From: Saturnia japonica
Taxonomy: Eukaryota; Arthropoda; Insecta; Lepidoptera; Saturniidae
Assembly: GCA_033032175.1 (NCBI GenBank)
Contig: CM065317.1
Coordinates: 19,427,279 to 19,491,278 of the forward strand
DNA length: 64,000 bases
Direction of reading: 5' to 3'
Below, in pieces: positions 44,821 to 56,700 of this stretch (position 1 is the stretch's first letter; every line of letters starts with the position of its first letter). A program made the translations under genes and the position numbers. Under the pieces are notes generated by a model that searched no databases, had not been told where the DNA came from, and saw only the letters and a list, made by a program, of their open reading frames with translations.

Positions 44821-45420
44821 TTAACAATTACTTAACTTAATTTTAAATAGCTCCCTAGCTAAGAAAGACGAAGGGTAGGCCAAAATGGAATAATATGTAC
44901 CAATGTGGAACGAACCAGAGGCATTAAGTTTAGACCTAGTAGATTCATTCCGAACACACTCCACCAGAATGTGGTGCACATCATCCATGGGTCCGCAAGT
45001 TGGACACATTGGAGATGGCGCTTTACGCATCATAAATGCGATTTTTTTCGATGGGATGTGTCCCGAGCGTAATCTAATTCCTGTTAAGGCTTCTTGCCGA
45101 TTAATTGTGATATTTTCTATCCAAGGAGTCTTTAGAGGATGCGGTTGTATCGTTTTGTACCATATTCCTTTGGATCTAGAGCGTTCGTCGAAGTATTCTA
45201 TCCAGTGAAAATAGCAGTCATTTTAAAACATGTAACATAAATCAAAATGCGTTGGTAATAATTTAATTGGAATACCTTCGGAAGATCCTTCCCTAGCTAA
45301 GAGGTCAGCTCTTTCACTAACTAACTAACTCCACTAAATTGCGTAGATGTGCTAGATCTGACAGCAGATTATAGCAATCTTCTTGATTAAGGTCAAGTAG
45401 CTGCCGGCAGCTTCATTAAC
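44821..45420 (-). pseudogene. R1/I-type LINE ORF2, C-terminal region
   Basis: On the minus strand the end of RNase H (ERADLLAREGSSEG, about 45,310-45,265) is followed by IWYKTIQPHPLKTPWI, LRSGHIPSKKIAFMM and CPTCGPMDDVHHILVEC, a zinc-knuckle-like C-x2-C-x8-H-x4-C block, then a stop at 44821. Largely open from 45,315 down, but upstream stops and loss of RT make it a relic. Same family as 14227-15260. Confidence 0.7.
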
Positions 45421-45674
45421 TAAATGAAATTCAATAATTTTAATTTTTAATTAAGTTATGTGTTGTATATTTATAAAAGAAATACAAGAAACTAAACTTA
45501 TAGGAAACATAAAATTAACTGTGGAATTTTAATACCATTACTTTATATTCTCATATTATAATTTTTATAATCTTTAAGGGCGGCTTGCGCCTAAACCTTA
45601 AATCAAATTTATATCTTTAAACCACATTTTAAGACCGACAGTTGGATACGTTTTAATTAAGTACAAGACAATTT

Positions 45675-45840
45675 TTAACAAAAAAGAAAACAAACTTCAA
45701 TGATTTTCAAGAGTTCCCTTGAGGCCCTTGAGGTCTCCCATATCCAACAAAAAGAATCATTCAAATCGGTTCATAACCAAAGAAGTTATGTCCGAACACC
45801 CATAAAAAATCTACATTCGAATTAAGTAACCTCCCGTCTT
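45675..45840 (+). repeat. Dispersed repeat, short copy
   Basis: Same unit as 42625-42760 (tatccaacaaaaagaatcat, gaagttatgtccg, acattcgaatt). Confidence 0.5.
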
Positions 45841-45849
45841 TTGCTAACA

Positions 45850-46215
45850 CTGGTTTAACTTTACGGGGCAAGTGGTTCTGTCACAGACCTACCTGATGCA
45901 GAGTAAGCAGACAGCTATTAATTTGCACCTACCGGAATACAGGGACAGATGTTTACCGAAACAAGTGTTGGAATAATTAGTCGTAGTAACAGTTTCCGCA
46001 CGCCTACTGGGCTACGAACCAAAAAAGTTCTCTTCATCATATATTGGCGTACTGTGAAAACTGTTTCCCGACCATGGCGAGTGTGTTCTCTCCTTCCTAC
46101 AACATGGAGTCATTGACGACTGGCGGTGGATTACAGATTCCAGGATGGTAGCCGATGTTGTTGGACTGCACGGTGCTCACAGTCGCGTGTAATGCCGTCA
46201 CTATCTCGTGCTATG
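45850..46215 (+). repeat. CR1-like LINE 3' end, copy 4
   Basis: Plus strand keeps tactgtgaaaactgtttcccg and gtgttctctccttcctacaa, the nucleotide form of the SVFP-SY block, plus the gttggactgcacggtg tail. Degraded. Confidence 0.5.
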
Positions 46216-46269
46216 ATTTAAAGAAAAAAGAATGAAGAACTAAGTTATATTACTTGGTATTGTTCCCTA

Positions 46270-46830
46270 ATCTTTTCTTATATTTTTATTTTTTTATCGA
46301 CTTCAAAAAATACGGAGGTTAAAGGTTATTTCAACACAATATTTTCCTGCAATGAAAACTCAGGTTTTCTTTAGGATTCGGACATACGTTAATTACAACC
46401 AAATTACAATCAAAACCAACGAAATTCCATATAACCAGCTGGTAAATGTTCGATTACTAGAAAAAATACTCTTCGTAAAATATGGATTAGGCTTAGTCAT
46501 AACGCCGGCACAAAATTGCCGAATCCAAATATTGAGTAATCTAAAATGTATTTTTCCAGTTGATTATAGATATGTCAACATCGTTTTTCAAAAAAAGACG
46601 GAAGTTATCAATTCAAATGAATATTTTTTATAAACGTTCAGCCATAACTTCTTTGTTTATGAACCGACTTATATGATTCTTTTTTTGTTGGTTAGGTAAA
46701 CCTCAAGGGTGGTCGCATTTTAATTTCATCGGTATTAAATCTTCAACTCTGAAGATATACCAAGAAATTCATCAAAATCATTAAAGTTAGTTTTCTTTTT
46801 TGTTAAAAATTGTCTTTTCCCCACTTAATT
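46270..46830 (-). repeat. Dispersed repeat, long copy (minus)
   Basis: Minus strand runs through the gaagttatggctg block and then gattactcaatatttggatt. A 93-codon open frame on the plus strand here is antisense to the repeat and not taken as a gene. Confidence 0.55.
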
Positions 46831-47494
46831 GCTTCCTTTCCAACCGTCATCGCTTCTCAATTAAATAAATATTTGTACTTATTTTGAGTTATATCCCTGT
46901 TTCTTTTATGTTAAGTCATCACTGTAACCTGAAATCCTTATATAACCGGCCTCAAAAGGACCACAGTATTGAGGCGAGTCATTAATAAATCGCTACTTGA
47001 GTTTTTTCGGAATCTTGATCTGCCATGGTGTGATTTTTAATTTTCATAACGTTATAATATTGGTGTCATTTTGCGTGATATACTTTGGTTATTATGTCAA
47101 TTGATGCGAATTTTAAATAATATCTAGAATCATGCTACAAAAACTCCCTGAACATTTTTAACAAAGAAGCCACGTATTGTTAAAGTTTTGTTTGAAATCT
47201 GAAAATTAGAAAAATATTTTATTTGCGTAACTTAGGCATAAATTTTTCCAATTAAGAAGATAGAGAGAAATAATTTGCTAATTCTGAAGAGTTAGTGAAA
47301 GTCCAGTGTGTGTGACCTTAGTTTACTGTAGAATCTTTTGGACTGGAACACAAATGCTGTGTGTGCAATGGTAAGCTTATGATGCTTTACGGTAGAAATA
47401 GTTGTAACGAGGGTGAAACTGCAGACGAACTTTACACAGGTTCTATTACTTTTTAGAATAGGTAGCGTAGAGTTTTATGCAACTAAAATGGCAA

Positions 47495-47960
47495 ACAAAC
47501 ATACGGTCTGCCTGATGGTTAGCGGCTACCATAGCATATTGACGCTTGTAATACCAAAGGTACCACTGGCGCATGGCCGACCTTGAAGACCCTACCCCAA
47601 AGAGCTCTGGAACCCTTACTCACCGCAGGAACAGAACACAAGGTTATTTGGTTTTTTAGAGTGAATATATTCCATTAGTGGAACTGTCCCAACGGGAGAG
47701 AAATTTCCAAAGAATTTAGCCAAAGGCTCTTACCAAATCTGGCTGGCAGGGAGGGTATCGCGGGCAGTCAAGGTGAGCGCTGATGTGCATCATAAGACGG
47801 CTCCCTAAACCTACACCTGGGTCGCAAGTCCCAGGGGCTGCTCATGTTCCCTTTCTCTGCCACACGATGGACCCGGCACCCGCACGGTGAATCCATGGAA
47901 TCCTAGAATGTTTGTCTCCTCAATGAGAAGGAACACCCTAACAGTAATCTGTGACTTAAT
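47495..47960 (+). repeat. Lepidopteran repeat 'tacggtctgcctgatgg', plus copy
   Basis: GC-rich for the window. Begins tacggtctgcctgatggtt, then catagcatattgacgcttg and cgcatggccgaccttgaag. It looks like a LINE-derived or SINE-like dispersed unit; no intact frame. Confidence 0.5.
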
Positions 47961-48237
47961 CGAATACTAGCTCGAGGTCTATCGTGTATCTGTTAATTAT
48001 TGAGTTGTGTCAGTTTGCATTTCATAACCACGACCGCGGATGCGTTTACTGTGTCAACTAACTGTACGATAAAATGCATTCTATCGGCAACATAATCGGA
48101 GTATTAGTTTCTATTAGCCTATTCAAATGCCAAAAACTCTTTCGTTCTGATTTTTAAGATTTCGTACCTCAGAAAACAACCCCATTGATAAGTTCACTTT
48201 CTCTTTCCTATATTTAACGAGATGTATATTTTAAACA

Positions 48238-48395
48238 GTAATAGGTAATGTGTGAAGTAATGATAGCTTAGTGATAGCATGAAAGGACACTGAGTCGATC
48301 AACGTTAGTTCAAATCCCTATAAATGGCCAGAGCTTTCACTGAAGAAAACATCGTGATAAAACCATTGCATGGTGGTAGGGCTTTATCTACTCTC
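48238..48395 (+). repeat. SINE-like repeat (gaaaacatcgtga family), copy 2
   Basis: tRNA-like left part with a degenerate B box (gttcaaatccc), then cactgaagaaaacatcgtga and ggtggtagggc. Confidence 0.55.
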
Positions 48396-48938
48396 CGCCT
48401 GGCTAGCTACCTATACCCATAGGCAATCTCCCTATAGGCTTAGAGTATTTATTTTAAGCCACTCATCACTTAACATCAGATAGCTATTTTGGACAATAGC
48501 TAAATTTTTCAAGTATCATTATGAATATTTAATATATTACGCATAAGGAGAATTTTCATAATATAATGTTCCGCCAAAATCACGTTGTAATATAATTTCA
48601 CTTGATTTCATAAGATAAATTTATCGTTTCAATCTGTTTACATATGTAACTTTATATACCTACATAATACATATATACACAACACAGTTCAGCCCGAAGC
48701 GTTGATTACAGGAAATTTGCCTCCGCAGTTAGGTTCTACCTAATCGACATGTTGCGTAAACTTTTAATATAGCGCTTTCATTAGTCAAGGAAATGAAAAG
48801 CTCGATTTGTCTAAATACTTTAGAACGTAATCTATGTAACGAAACTTTTAATCGGTATCTCCTAAAGCTATCTCACTTATATTTTACTATCACTTACTCG
48901 TTCCAACTTAACGTAACAAATAGATTTCATATCTTACA

Positions 48939-49299
48939 TCCATATATTAATACGTAAAGAAAAGCTTTCGACCCCTTTTTAAGCGTATTACGTGAACCGA
49001 AGACTGTGAGATTCGATATGGTTTAAGTTTATATGGAGAAGGAGTGCAGAAAGCTAAAATTTATCTATAATATCTATTACTAATAATATATTAGATGAAA
49101 TAAATTAATACTGCGAATCCTGACCCGACAGTGCCATTTAACTTAGACCCCCAAAAATATTGTCATTGTCACTCAATGAAAAGTGACAGCAAGTGATGTA
49201 GATAATACTCATTGTTTATGAATACTGTAAATATCAAACAGAAAATAGCCTATGATCAAAAAGTCGCTGGTCGAATCCTTACCTTAGAGCGATCGCTAG
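48939..49299 (+). mobile_element. Helitron-like element, copy 5
   Basis: It begins A|TCCATATATTAATACG and ends gcgatcgCTAG|T, 361 bp. A short RTE-like tail follows directly. Confidence 0.75.
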
Positions 49300-49510
49300 T
49301 ATATATAAAAATCATGTCACTATCTATGTTCGGGATAAACTCCGAAACTACTGAACCGATTATGATCAAATTTCGTAACTGTCTGTAATTTGGCCCAACT
49401 TAAAAGATAGGATAGTTTCTATCTCAATTATTGATAAATTACGGGATGCAAATAACTACTGCGTAGTAACAAACGCGTGCGGAGCCGCGGGCACATCGCT
49501 AGCTTTTTAT
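49300..49510 (+). repeat. RTE-like LINE tail fragment
   Basis: Contains ccgaaactactgaaccgatt and ends gccgcgggcacatcgctagc, the common lepidopteran LINE end. It follows Helitron copy 5 without a gap. Confidence 0.5.
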
Positions 49511-49639
49511 AGGATAATATTTACCGAGAAAAATACATAGACACCTTAGTGTAGGTATCTACTTCGCTTACTCTTAAAGAGGATTATGCCAATTTTTATA
49601 CATTATATTTTTCTGTTGGGTCGTAGGACACAAGTGACT

Positions 49640-49885
49640 GGATCGCAACTACTATATACCAGCAAATGGCACGCTTTGGTATGTTACATTTCGTGATCAG
49701 CCGGCGTGTATCCTGTAATCAAGCTGGGTAATAGTAACTCTATTGTGGGTTGTCTCACTTCGGCATCAGCCAATGCATATCCATCTGCCCAGAGGATTAC
49801 AGGTCGGCATAATAGCGGAGTATGGTGATGGTTTGATAAACTTTCATTGATCCCGTTAATTTTGGTTTGTATTGTGCTTACCAAC
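49640..49885 (+). repeat. Dispersed repeat fragment
   Basis: Shares the catttcgtgatcagccggcgtgta-type block (cut here to its core) and the gttggtaagcacaatac-type end with the clusters at 28.6, 34.2 and 58.7 kb. No protein frame. Confidence 0.35.
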
Positions 49886-50444
49886 AGACATAGTACCGTT
49901 ATTTAAACTACCTGCCAAGTCTTAATTATTTTTTTTACTAAAGGTATAAACATACTACTGTCATACTGTGTGGTTACATAACATTATACACACTAATGTG
50001 TTTGTTCTTTATATGCTCTCACATTAACTCTGAACAATGCTAATTAAAGAGGAACTGCAATTTATTTCACTTATAAAACTTTTTGTAAACAATAAAAAAT
50101 AAACGTTTCTTATTATATACTTCGGACAATACTTCGTAGGTAGTATTAGTTCTATAAATTTGTCAGCTATTTTAAAAGATCAAGCACGACCTTCCGCTAG
50201 CTTGTTCACACAGTAAATGTACCGCAGGCCCGCGGGTCTAGAAACATTTATGTGTTCTATTGCGATGCATTATAAACCCCACCACCGCTATGATGCGATC
50301 AGAAACGGGCAATCTAATGCGTGAAATCAATTCGCTTATGACGCATGACCTACGGTTCGATACAGCAGTATGTTCATACCTTAACATTTAAACGCGATTT
50401 ATAAGTAATTGAAATATTAGCAACAAAAAATGGTACAACACAAT

Positions 50445-50605
50445 TTTTAAGAAAAAAAACAACTTCAATGATTTTGAAGAGTTCCCTGTGGTATTTTTAA
50501 AGTGGATGTTGCAATGTCAATGAGATTAAAATTGGACCACCCTTGAGGTATTCCTATCCATCATAATCATAAACATCATCCATCCATTAAAAAAAAACAT
50601 TCGAA
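50445..50605 (+). repeat. Dispersed repeat, copy
   Basis: Carries ccacccttgaggtattcc and ends acattcgaattt; directly upstream of Helitron copy 6. Confidence 0.5.
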
Positions 50606-50705
50606 TTTAGTCGGTTAACAAAGAGATGCGGTCTAGCCCGTACAGCAATCGTTACTAACCTGTAAGGAATAAATGTTGAATGTGTTAAACAAATAGTAAT
50701 AAAAA

Positions 50706-51079
50706 CTAGCGATCGCTCTAACGTCGAATTTCGACCAGCGACTATTTGATCATAGACTATTTTCTGTTTGACATTTGCAGTATTCATGAACCTAAACAAT
50801 GAGTATTATTTACATCACTTGCTGTCACTTTTCGTTGAATGACAATGTCAATATTTTGGGGGGGGGGGGGGTCTAAGTTCAATGGCCCTGGTCATGTTAG
50901 AATTCGTAGTATTAATTTATATTATTTAATAAATTAGCAACAGATATTATAGATACATTTTAGCTTTCTGCACTCCTTCTAAATATAAACTTTAACCATG
51001 CCAAATCTCACAGTCTTCCGAGCACGCAATACGCTTAAAAAGGGATAGAAAGCTTTTTCTTCACGTATTAATATATAGA
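50706..51079 (-). mobile_element. Helitron-like element, copy 6
   Basis: On the minus strand it begins A|TCTATATATTAATACG (51079) and ends cgatcgCTAG|T (50706). A run of 12 G expands the otherwise short ggggg tract, giving 374 bp. Confidence 0.75.
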
Positions 51080-51084
51080 TCAAT

Positions 51085-52215
51085 AAATTAAAACTATATT
51101 ATTGCACATGAGACGCGAAACCGCCACAATCGATGGCAAGTGTCCCACTACTCAACGACATACTCAGATTGATGTTGACTCCTCTGTAGCTAATAGTTGG
51201 GGGAATATGCTTCAGGCGAACTAGCAAAGAAATTTAGGGTAAATTAATACTCATATACTTAAGATAATGAATTAGCCTGATCGAGTTTCTTCTCAACGTT
51301 TGAGATGTTTTACGAACCAGTGGTAGTGTTTTGATATTCATAAGTACTAAATTGAATCAAGTGATTTTGAATTTGATTAAAAATTTCTTGAATGACATTA
51401 CTAAACTTAATATGATCATAGTTGTTAAGTGACAAGTGACGTATTTAGAAGCTATTAATGTTGAAAAAATTCAGCTTCAGTCTTAAAGGAGAACTCTGTC
51501 GCCAGCACAGAACATAATATCCCAAAGTTACTATTAAATGAAAGGTACCTTCATATTGGTAGACTTTTACAAAGCATTTCTGCATCACTTTCACTTGACA
51601 TCAAACGATGCTGGATTTGAAAGTATTGACCAGTACACGAGAGTAGATTATTATGTGGAACGGTTTGATTATCCAATAACCGATGACCATTGAAGTTCAC
51701 TAGTTGGTTAGTGTGTTTAAAGTTAACGAAACCAAATAAATAAATGTTTTGAGGCTTTATAGGAAGTTTCTCAATATGACAAACACCTATCCTTTAGTAG
51801 ACGAAACTAGCTATAGTTTCAAAAATGGTTCTCGAAACTCGGCCTTGTAATAGTTTCGTTTTTTTTTTTCGAATCATCTCATGGCATTGCTGCAACCGTG
51901 TTTATGCCACGAATTACATATATTAGTAGTAAAATGATCATTTCGTTGACTTCATAATGAATATATTAATACAATATTATCAAAGCAGTTTATATTAATG
52001 TTAATTTTAATAAAATGTAGGCCGTATGAATAAAAAGATTATATATGTAGGTGAATAATTTATAATTATTAAATATCATACGAACGAGGTTCGACCGTTA
52101 ACATACAAAAACTACAACACAATTTTTCAAATTTAGCGGTGACTTCAATACCTACCACACTACTACCTACCCACTACCAGCCTATTTAAATGAACTGGCA
52201 ACAAAACATAATGTA
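51085..52215. other. Unassigned interval after Helitron copy 6
   Basis: Part (about 51,270-51,350) resembles 1,685-1,760 (ctgatcgagtttc..., gaaccagtggtagtgttttg), probably an old dispersed repeat. No gene. Confidence 0.35.
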
Positions 52216-52218
52216 AAC

Positions 52219-52243
52219 CCTATATATATATATATATATATAT
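52219..52243. repeat. (TA)n microsatellite
   Basis: Uninterrupted TA dinucleotides of about 24 bp. Confidence 0.7.
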
Positions 52244-52339
52244 TAGTATAATCTATTTATACTTTTTACCTTTATAGTATATTTAATAATTAAGATAATA
52301 CTTCACTGTAGATTGATGAACACGAATCTAAAACGTACG

Positions 52340-52400
52340 TTTTTTATTTTGGCTTTCCACCTATGTAGGCAATTTTGCCAATGTCAAATGTGACAAATAC
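52340..52400 (+). repeat. Short repeat 'tatgtaggcaatttcgcc', copy 2
   Basis: See the unit at 20950; about 50 bp alignable. Confidence 0.4.
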
Positions 52401-52664
52401 ACAACTCAATAAAAGGACACATAACAATTTTATATTATTACCATAAATAAAGACACTAAATATTTCAATAAAAGTAGAATATACTTAGGTAAGTAATGTA
52501 TTGACATTAGTACGACCAGGAATATTACAAGGATTATCTTCATATAAGGAACAAGATAGTTTGGAACAATTTCAAAATATGTGATTCACGCATCCCTCGT
52601 CAAGACCGCATTCACCTAAAACGTAAAACATACAACGTAAAACGTACAACCTAAAACAAGATAA

Positions 52665-52880
52665 CAACAAAAAAGATAAACAAGTTCAATGACTTTGAGG
52701 AATTCATTGGTATATCTTCGAAATCAATTATCTAATCCATTAAAATTAAAATGGAACCACCCTTAAGGTATCCTCTTTCCAACAGCAAAGAAAATTATCA
52801 TCAAAATCGGTTCATAAACAAAGAAGTTATGCCCGAACATCCATTACAAAATACAAACGATTTGAAAATATCAATATTAT
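52665..52880 (+). repeat. Dispersed repeat, copy
   Basis: Carries ccacccttaaggtatcct, aaaatcggttcataaacaaa and gaagttatgcccg. Confidence 0.5.
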
Positions 52881-52889
52881 TTTGAAGTC

Positions 52890-53580
52890 AGTTAAAAAAA
52901 TCATTTAAACGTGTAAGCATATGTGAATAAAGGAAACAACGATATTTTTCAACAAAGAATATGGTGGGATAAGAACTCCAACAGACTGGATATGCCGATT
53001 TATTTGTACAGTTTTTGCAAATTGGCAAGATTCTGAGAGTACTACCCTAAGAAGGCACTTTTGAACGGCAAAACATTACCACCGGTTATAAAACATTCCA
53101 GTATCGCGAAGAATCAGTAAGAAACTTGATCGAGTTTATCATTTTTATTTTATTTTTATCTCTATAAACTATCATATTAATGATATTAACTTATTTAGTG
53201 AGTGACTTTCAGACAACAATCTCATTCACATAATTTATTTACCCTACACACCAAATAAACATCCTTTCACAGTAAAACCGGCTTCACGCGGTTCTTGACA
53301 TTACTGTCCGACAAATCGGTAATGTGCTTAGGGATCTTATTACAAAACCTAACACTATCACCTAAAAAAACTTATATTGTTCGTTACTAAGTCTATATGG
53401 GATTACTAATTGAAATAAAACTAAAACACCTTTGTAACGAGACATCTTAGTCCATTCGGTGACTAGTATTCTAACACACGAATATACCTTCTTTGAAATA
53501 ATATATCTTATTATTAAATTACATAATTGAAATATATAATATCATCTAATATGTAACAAATTCATAATCTGAAAAGTTTT
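52890..53580. other. Unassigned interval upstream of the secreted-protein gene
   Basis: Minus strand at 53,200-53,460 is less AT-biased and may be a worn LINE tail, but no family motif is legible. Confidence 0.3.
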
Positions 53581-53586
53581 CGCAAC

Positions 53587-53646
53587 GGCCAATCCAACAC
53601 GCTGTCACAGTAAAGCGCCGAATACAATGCGCAAGAGCATATAAGT
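53587..53646 (+). promoter_or_regulatory. Core promoter of the secreted-protein gene
   Basis: CCAAT-type ggccaatcc at 53587-53595 and TATA box catataag at 53639-53646, about 95 bases before the ATG. The start of transcription is expected near 53,670. The surrounding 100 bases are clearly richer in GC than the flanks. Confidence 0.5.
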
Positions 53647-53739
53647 CTGAGATCGCGAGTAGAACCAGCACACGCATTCGTACCACACGCGGGAACCGAA
53701 CCCAGAACTCCCGCGTCTAAACATAGTGACAGTGTAAAC

Positions 53740-53751
53740 ATGAAGTTAATG
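53740..53751 (+). CDS. Secreted-protein gene exon 1 (start, MKLM)
   Basis: Twelve coding bases with context gtaaacATGaag, then donor gttagt. Very short first coding exons before a signal-peptide exon are common in insect secreted proteins. Phase 0. Confidence 0.65.
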
Positions 53752-56700
53752 GTTAGTTTGTTTAAGTGAATTCCAGTGATTTTGTGATCGTGAATATCAT
53801 TTTATTATCTGAGCTAATAGGACCGGGTTCGATACCCGGATGTTTCATATTATTGTATTTTAATATTGCTAGAAATATTAAATAATAAAAAATATTATTC
53901 TCACGAAGCAACCATCGAAATTTTAATTTTAAATTAATTGAATTATTAAAACCTTTTAATTTAATACTATAAAGTTCAAATTATATACGACAATTAAATA
54001 GATTCATTTAGAATAGACTAGTTTAGAATAAAATATCCAATCAGTCTGTCTTTCATTATATTTGTAACAAAGACCAAAGTTTTATTATAAAAAATCGTTA
54101 GCATTAACTTTTTTCTCAACATTATAAGCTGTATGTAACCATTTCCAATTTCGTGGTACATTCGATAATATACTATTTAAGTGCAGTGTTCTAACAACAT
54201 TCAGTTAAAAATTTATATTGTTTATTTATTTTATAAGACATTATAAAAATTTGGTATAAATAAAATACAATAAATATATATTTATGACCAAGAAACAAAA
54301 TGTAAATATGTAATAAATATAATGTTATATACAAAAAGAGAAAACTTTGTGATGATATTGAGCTGTTTAATATGATGTCAAAAATCAATAAACAGTCAAT
54401 ATATTAAATCATTCTAATCAATAATTTATAAACAATTTAAACAATTCAAACGATTCAAACAATTTAAAAACATTATATTATTTGAAGTGGCAACCAGCAA
54501 ACTATTTATGAAATTAAAAACAATTAAAAACATTCATTTACAAGATTCAAAGAGAAACACTTTTGGCATCTAAAAATTACGTAAAATATCAAATTATTAA
54601 TATTATTTATTCAATGCCTGCAAACGCTTAATAACATACAGTATATAAATACATTTATTTCTTATTACTTATTGTATAAGTCGCAGATTCAAATGTAGAG
54701 TAGATGTTTTAAGTTTTCAATAGAATTCACGACTAAATCTCGGCTCTTAATAGCGCTCATTTTGCAGTTTATACTATTTAGCTCAGTGGTTCTCTAATTG
54801 ATTTAATTAATGTTTATTTTATTAACAGGTGTCGCTTCTGCTGCTGGCTGTGATCAGTCAAGCATATGCAGGCAAGAAGACCACGAAGAGTAAAAAGACT
54901 GCAAAAAGCGAAAAGAGCGAAGACAGCAATTACGGTGAAAGAACTGAATCTAGAGGTGCGTTTCTCTGATAATTATATTACAAAACCGAATCACTATTTC
55001 TAAATTTAAATCAATAGAAACGGTAATCTTAATATATTATTTACTAGTTGGTATCCGCGACTTCGTCATTGTATTATTGGATACACACCGACCGATCTCG
55101 GAATGCGACAAACTAAAAGAAAATCATAGAAGGGTTTATCACATAGTGGTGGTCGCGATCCCTACCTTCAAGATTTATTTTCACGATATATGGGGCCCTA
55201 TGTCCTTCTTCAAGGTTCAATATATCTACATACATACATACCATCACGCCTGTATTCCCCGAAGGGTTAGGCAGAGGTGTACTTATGTTCACCCACAGTT
55301 CGCCGAGTATGTTTTTAGGTCCCATGTAATAGGGGGCGAGCTTCTTGCCATTAATCGGGCACGAAGCCAAACTCCGAGCTGCTACTGAGAATTTCATAGG
55401 AAAACCCCAATAACACTTTGCTCGACCTGGGAAACGAACCCAGGACCTCGATCATAGCAGTCGCACTTACGACCACTAGTTATTTACCGCGACCGCTAGT
55501 TAAGTTATTTCTAGAACCTTGTGCGTCGAGGCTATGTTAACCAGTAGTAATAATAATTACCTATTTAAAAAAAATCACACGATATTATCGGATATTCAGC
55601 GAATTGTCTTGACAACGGCCTCGTGAGTGTTTGATTAACAAAAAATAGCACAGTCGTTAATTGACTAATTTATAATTCGGGTGCAAGTTCAAAGTGCAAA
55701 TTCTAATTATTATAATATTATATCGATACCCAATAAGAATAACATCGTAAGTAATTTATTGACGGGTTTTAAATTTTTTAAATTCAATTAAAGTTTTTTG
55801 ACAACATGATTCAAATGTCGATTGGATGATGTCTACTTTGAAATCATTTTCGGCTGAATTACTACCAATAAATACCGATTATATTATACATGAAATATAT
55901 TTATTTTTATTTAATAATCTTAAAGACAATTTTACTCAGATAGACAAACTAAAAATTTAAAAAAAAAATTTTCTGTATTTACTTAGCTTATTACTTGTAT
56001 TTTATTATGATTAAAAGTGACGATTTTATTCATTTTGCATGTCATTTTATACGCGAAGTAATAAAAATACAAACATAGATATTTGTCTCTTGCTGAGCCG
56101 GAGACCTATTTTACACCTTGCAACGTTTATTTCTTACGTCTCTTTGAATTGTTTTATACTTACGTTTCCCGTGCCTTCATCTGCATGTTTTTCTCACTAC
56201 GAGATCTCGTTCAGATGCTACCTGTATGCCAAATTTCATTGTGATCAGTTCAGAGGCTTGTTTGCGAAAAAGTAACAAACAAACACGGTTTTTTTCGGTA
56301 TTTGTGATAATAGTAAGAATATTTGTTGATGTGGGTTGAGTGTCATATAATTTTCTTTTTCTTTCTTTACATTCCATCGGTCCATTTTGAGTTTTCTAGA
56401 AAATTTATTGGTCCTTAGCTCCATATTCTAACAATTGTTTAAAGATTACCTATCTACTTAAATTGCACAAAGCGTCGATAACAGAATAATTTGAAAACTC
56501 AATTTCAGGACATAATTCAAGAGAGGAGGAAAATGACTCCAGCGAGGACCTCTCGTATAGACCATACGTGAGTAATTCACCTATTTTATTTAAAACCGTT
56601 GATTAATATAATAATAGTTTATAGCACTCGAAAACCAATAATTAATATATGATTATTAATAAAATAAAAAAATATTATAATATGGAAATGACTTCTCTAT

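Noticed and set aside
46352..46633. 93-codon plus-strand frame
   Set aside because: Lies antisense in a dispersed repeat; the partner copy at 42.8 kb does not keep the frame.
53820..53840. tRNA-like T arm (accgggttcgatacccgg) in intron 1 of the secreted-protein gene
   Set aside because: A perfect B-box stem, but no A box, anticodon arm or acceptor stem at the right distance.
55077..55397. Overlapping frames of 103 and 94 codons
   Set aside because: Both cover a LINE fragment and a SINE; no protein family.
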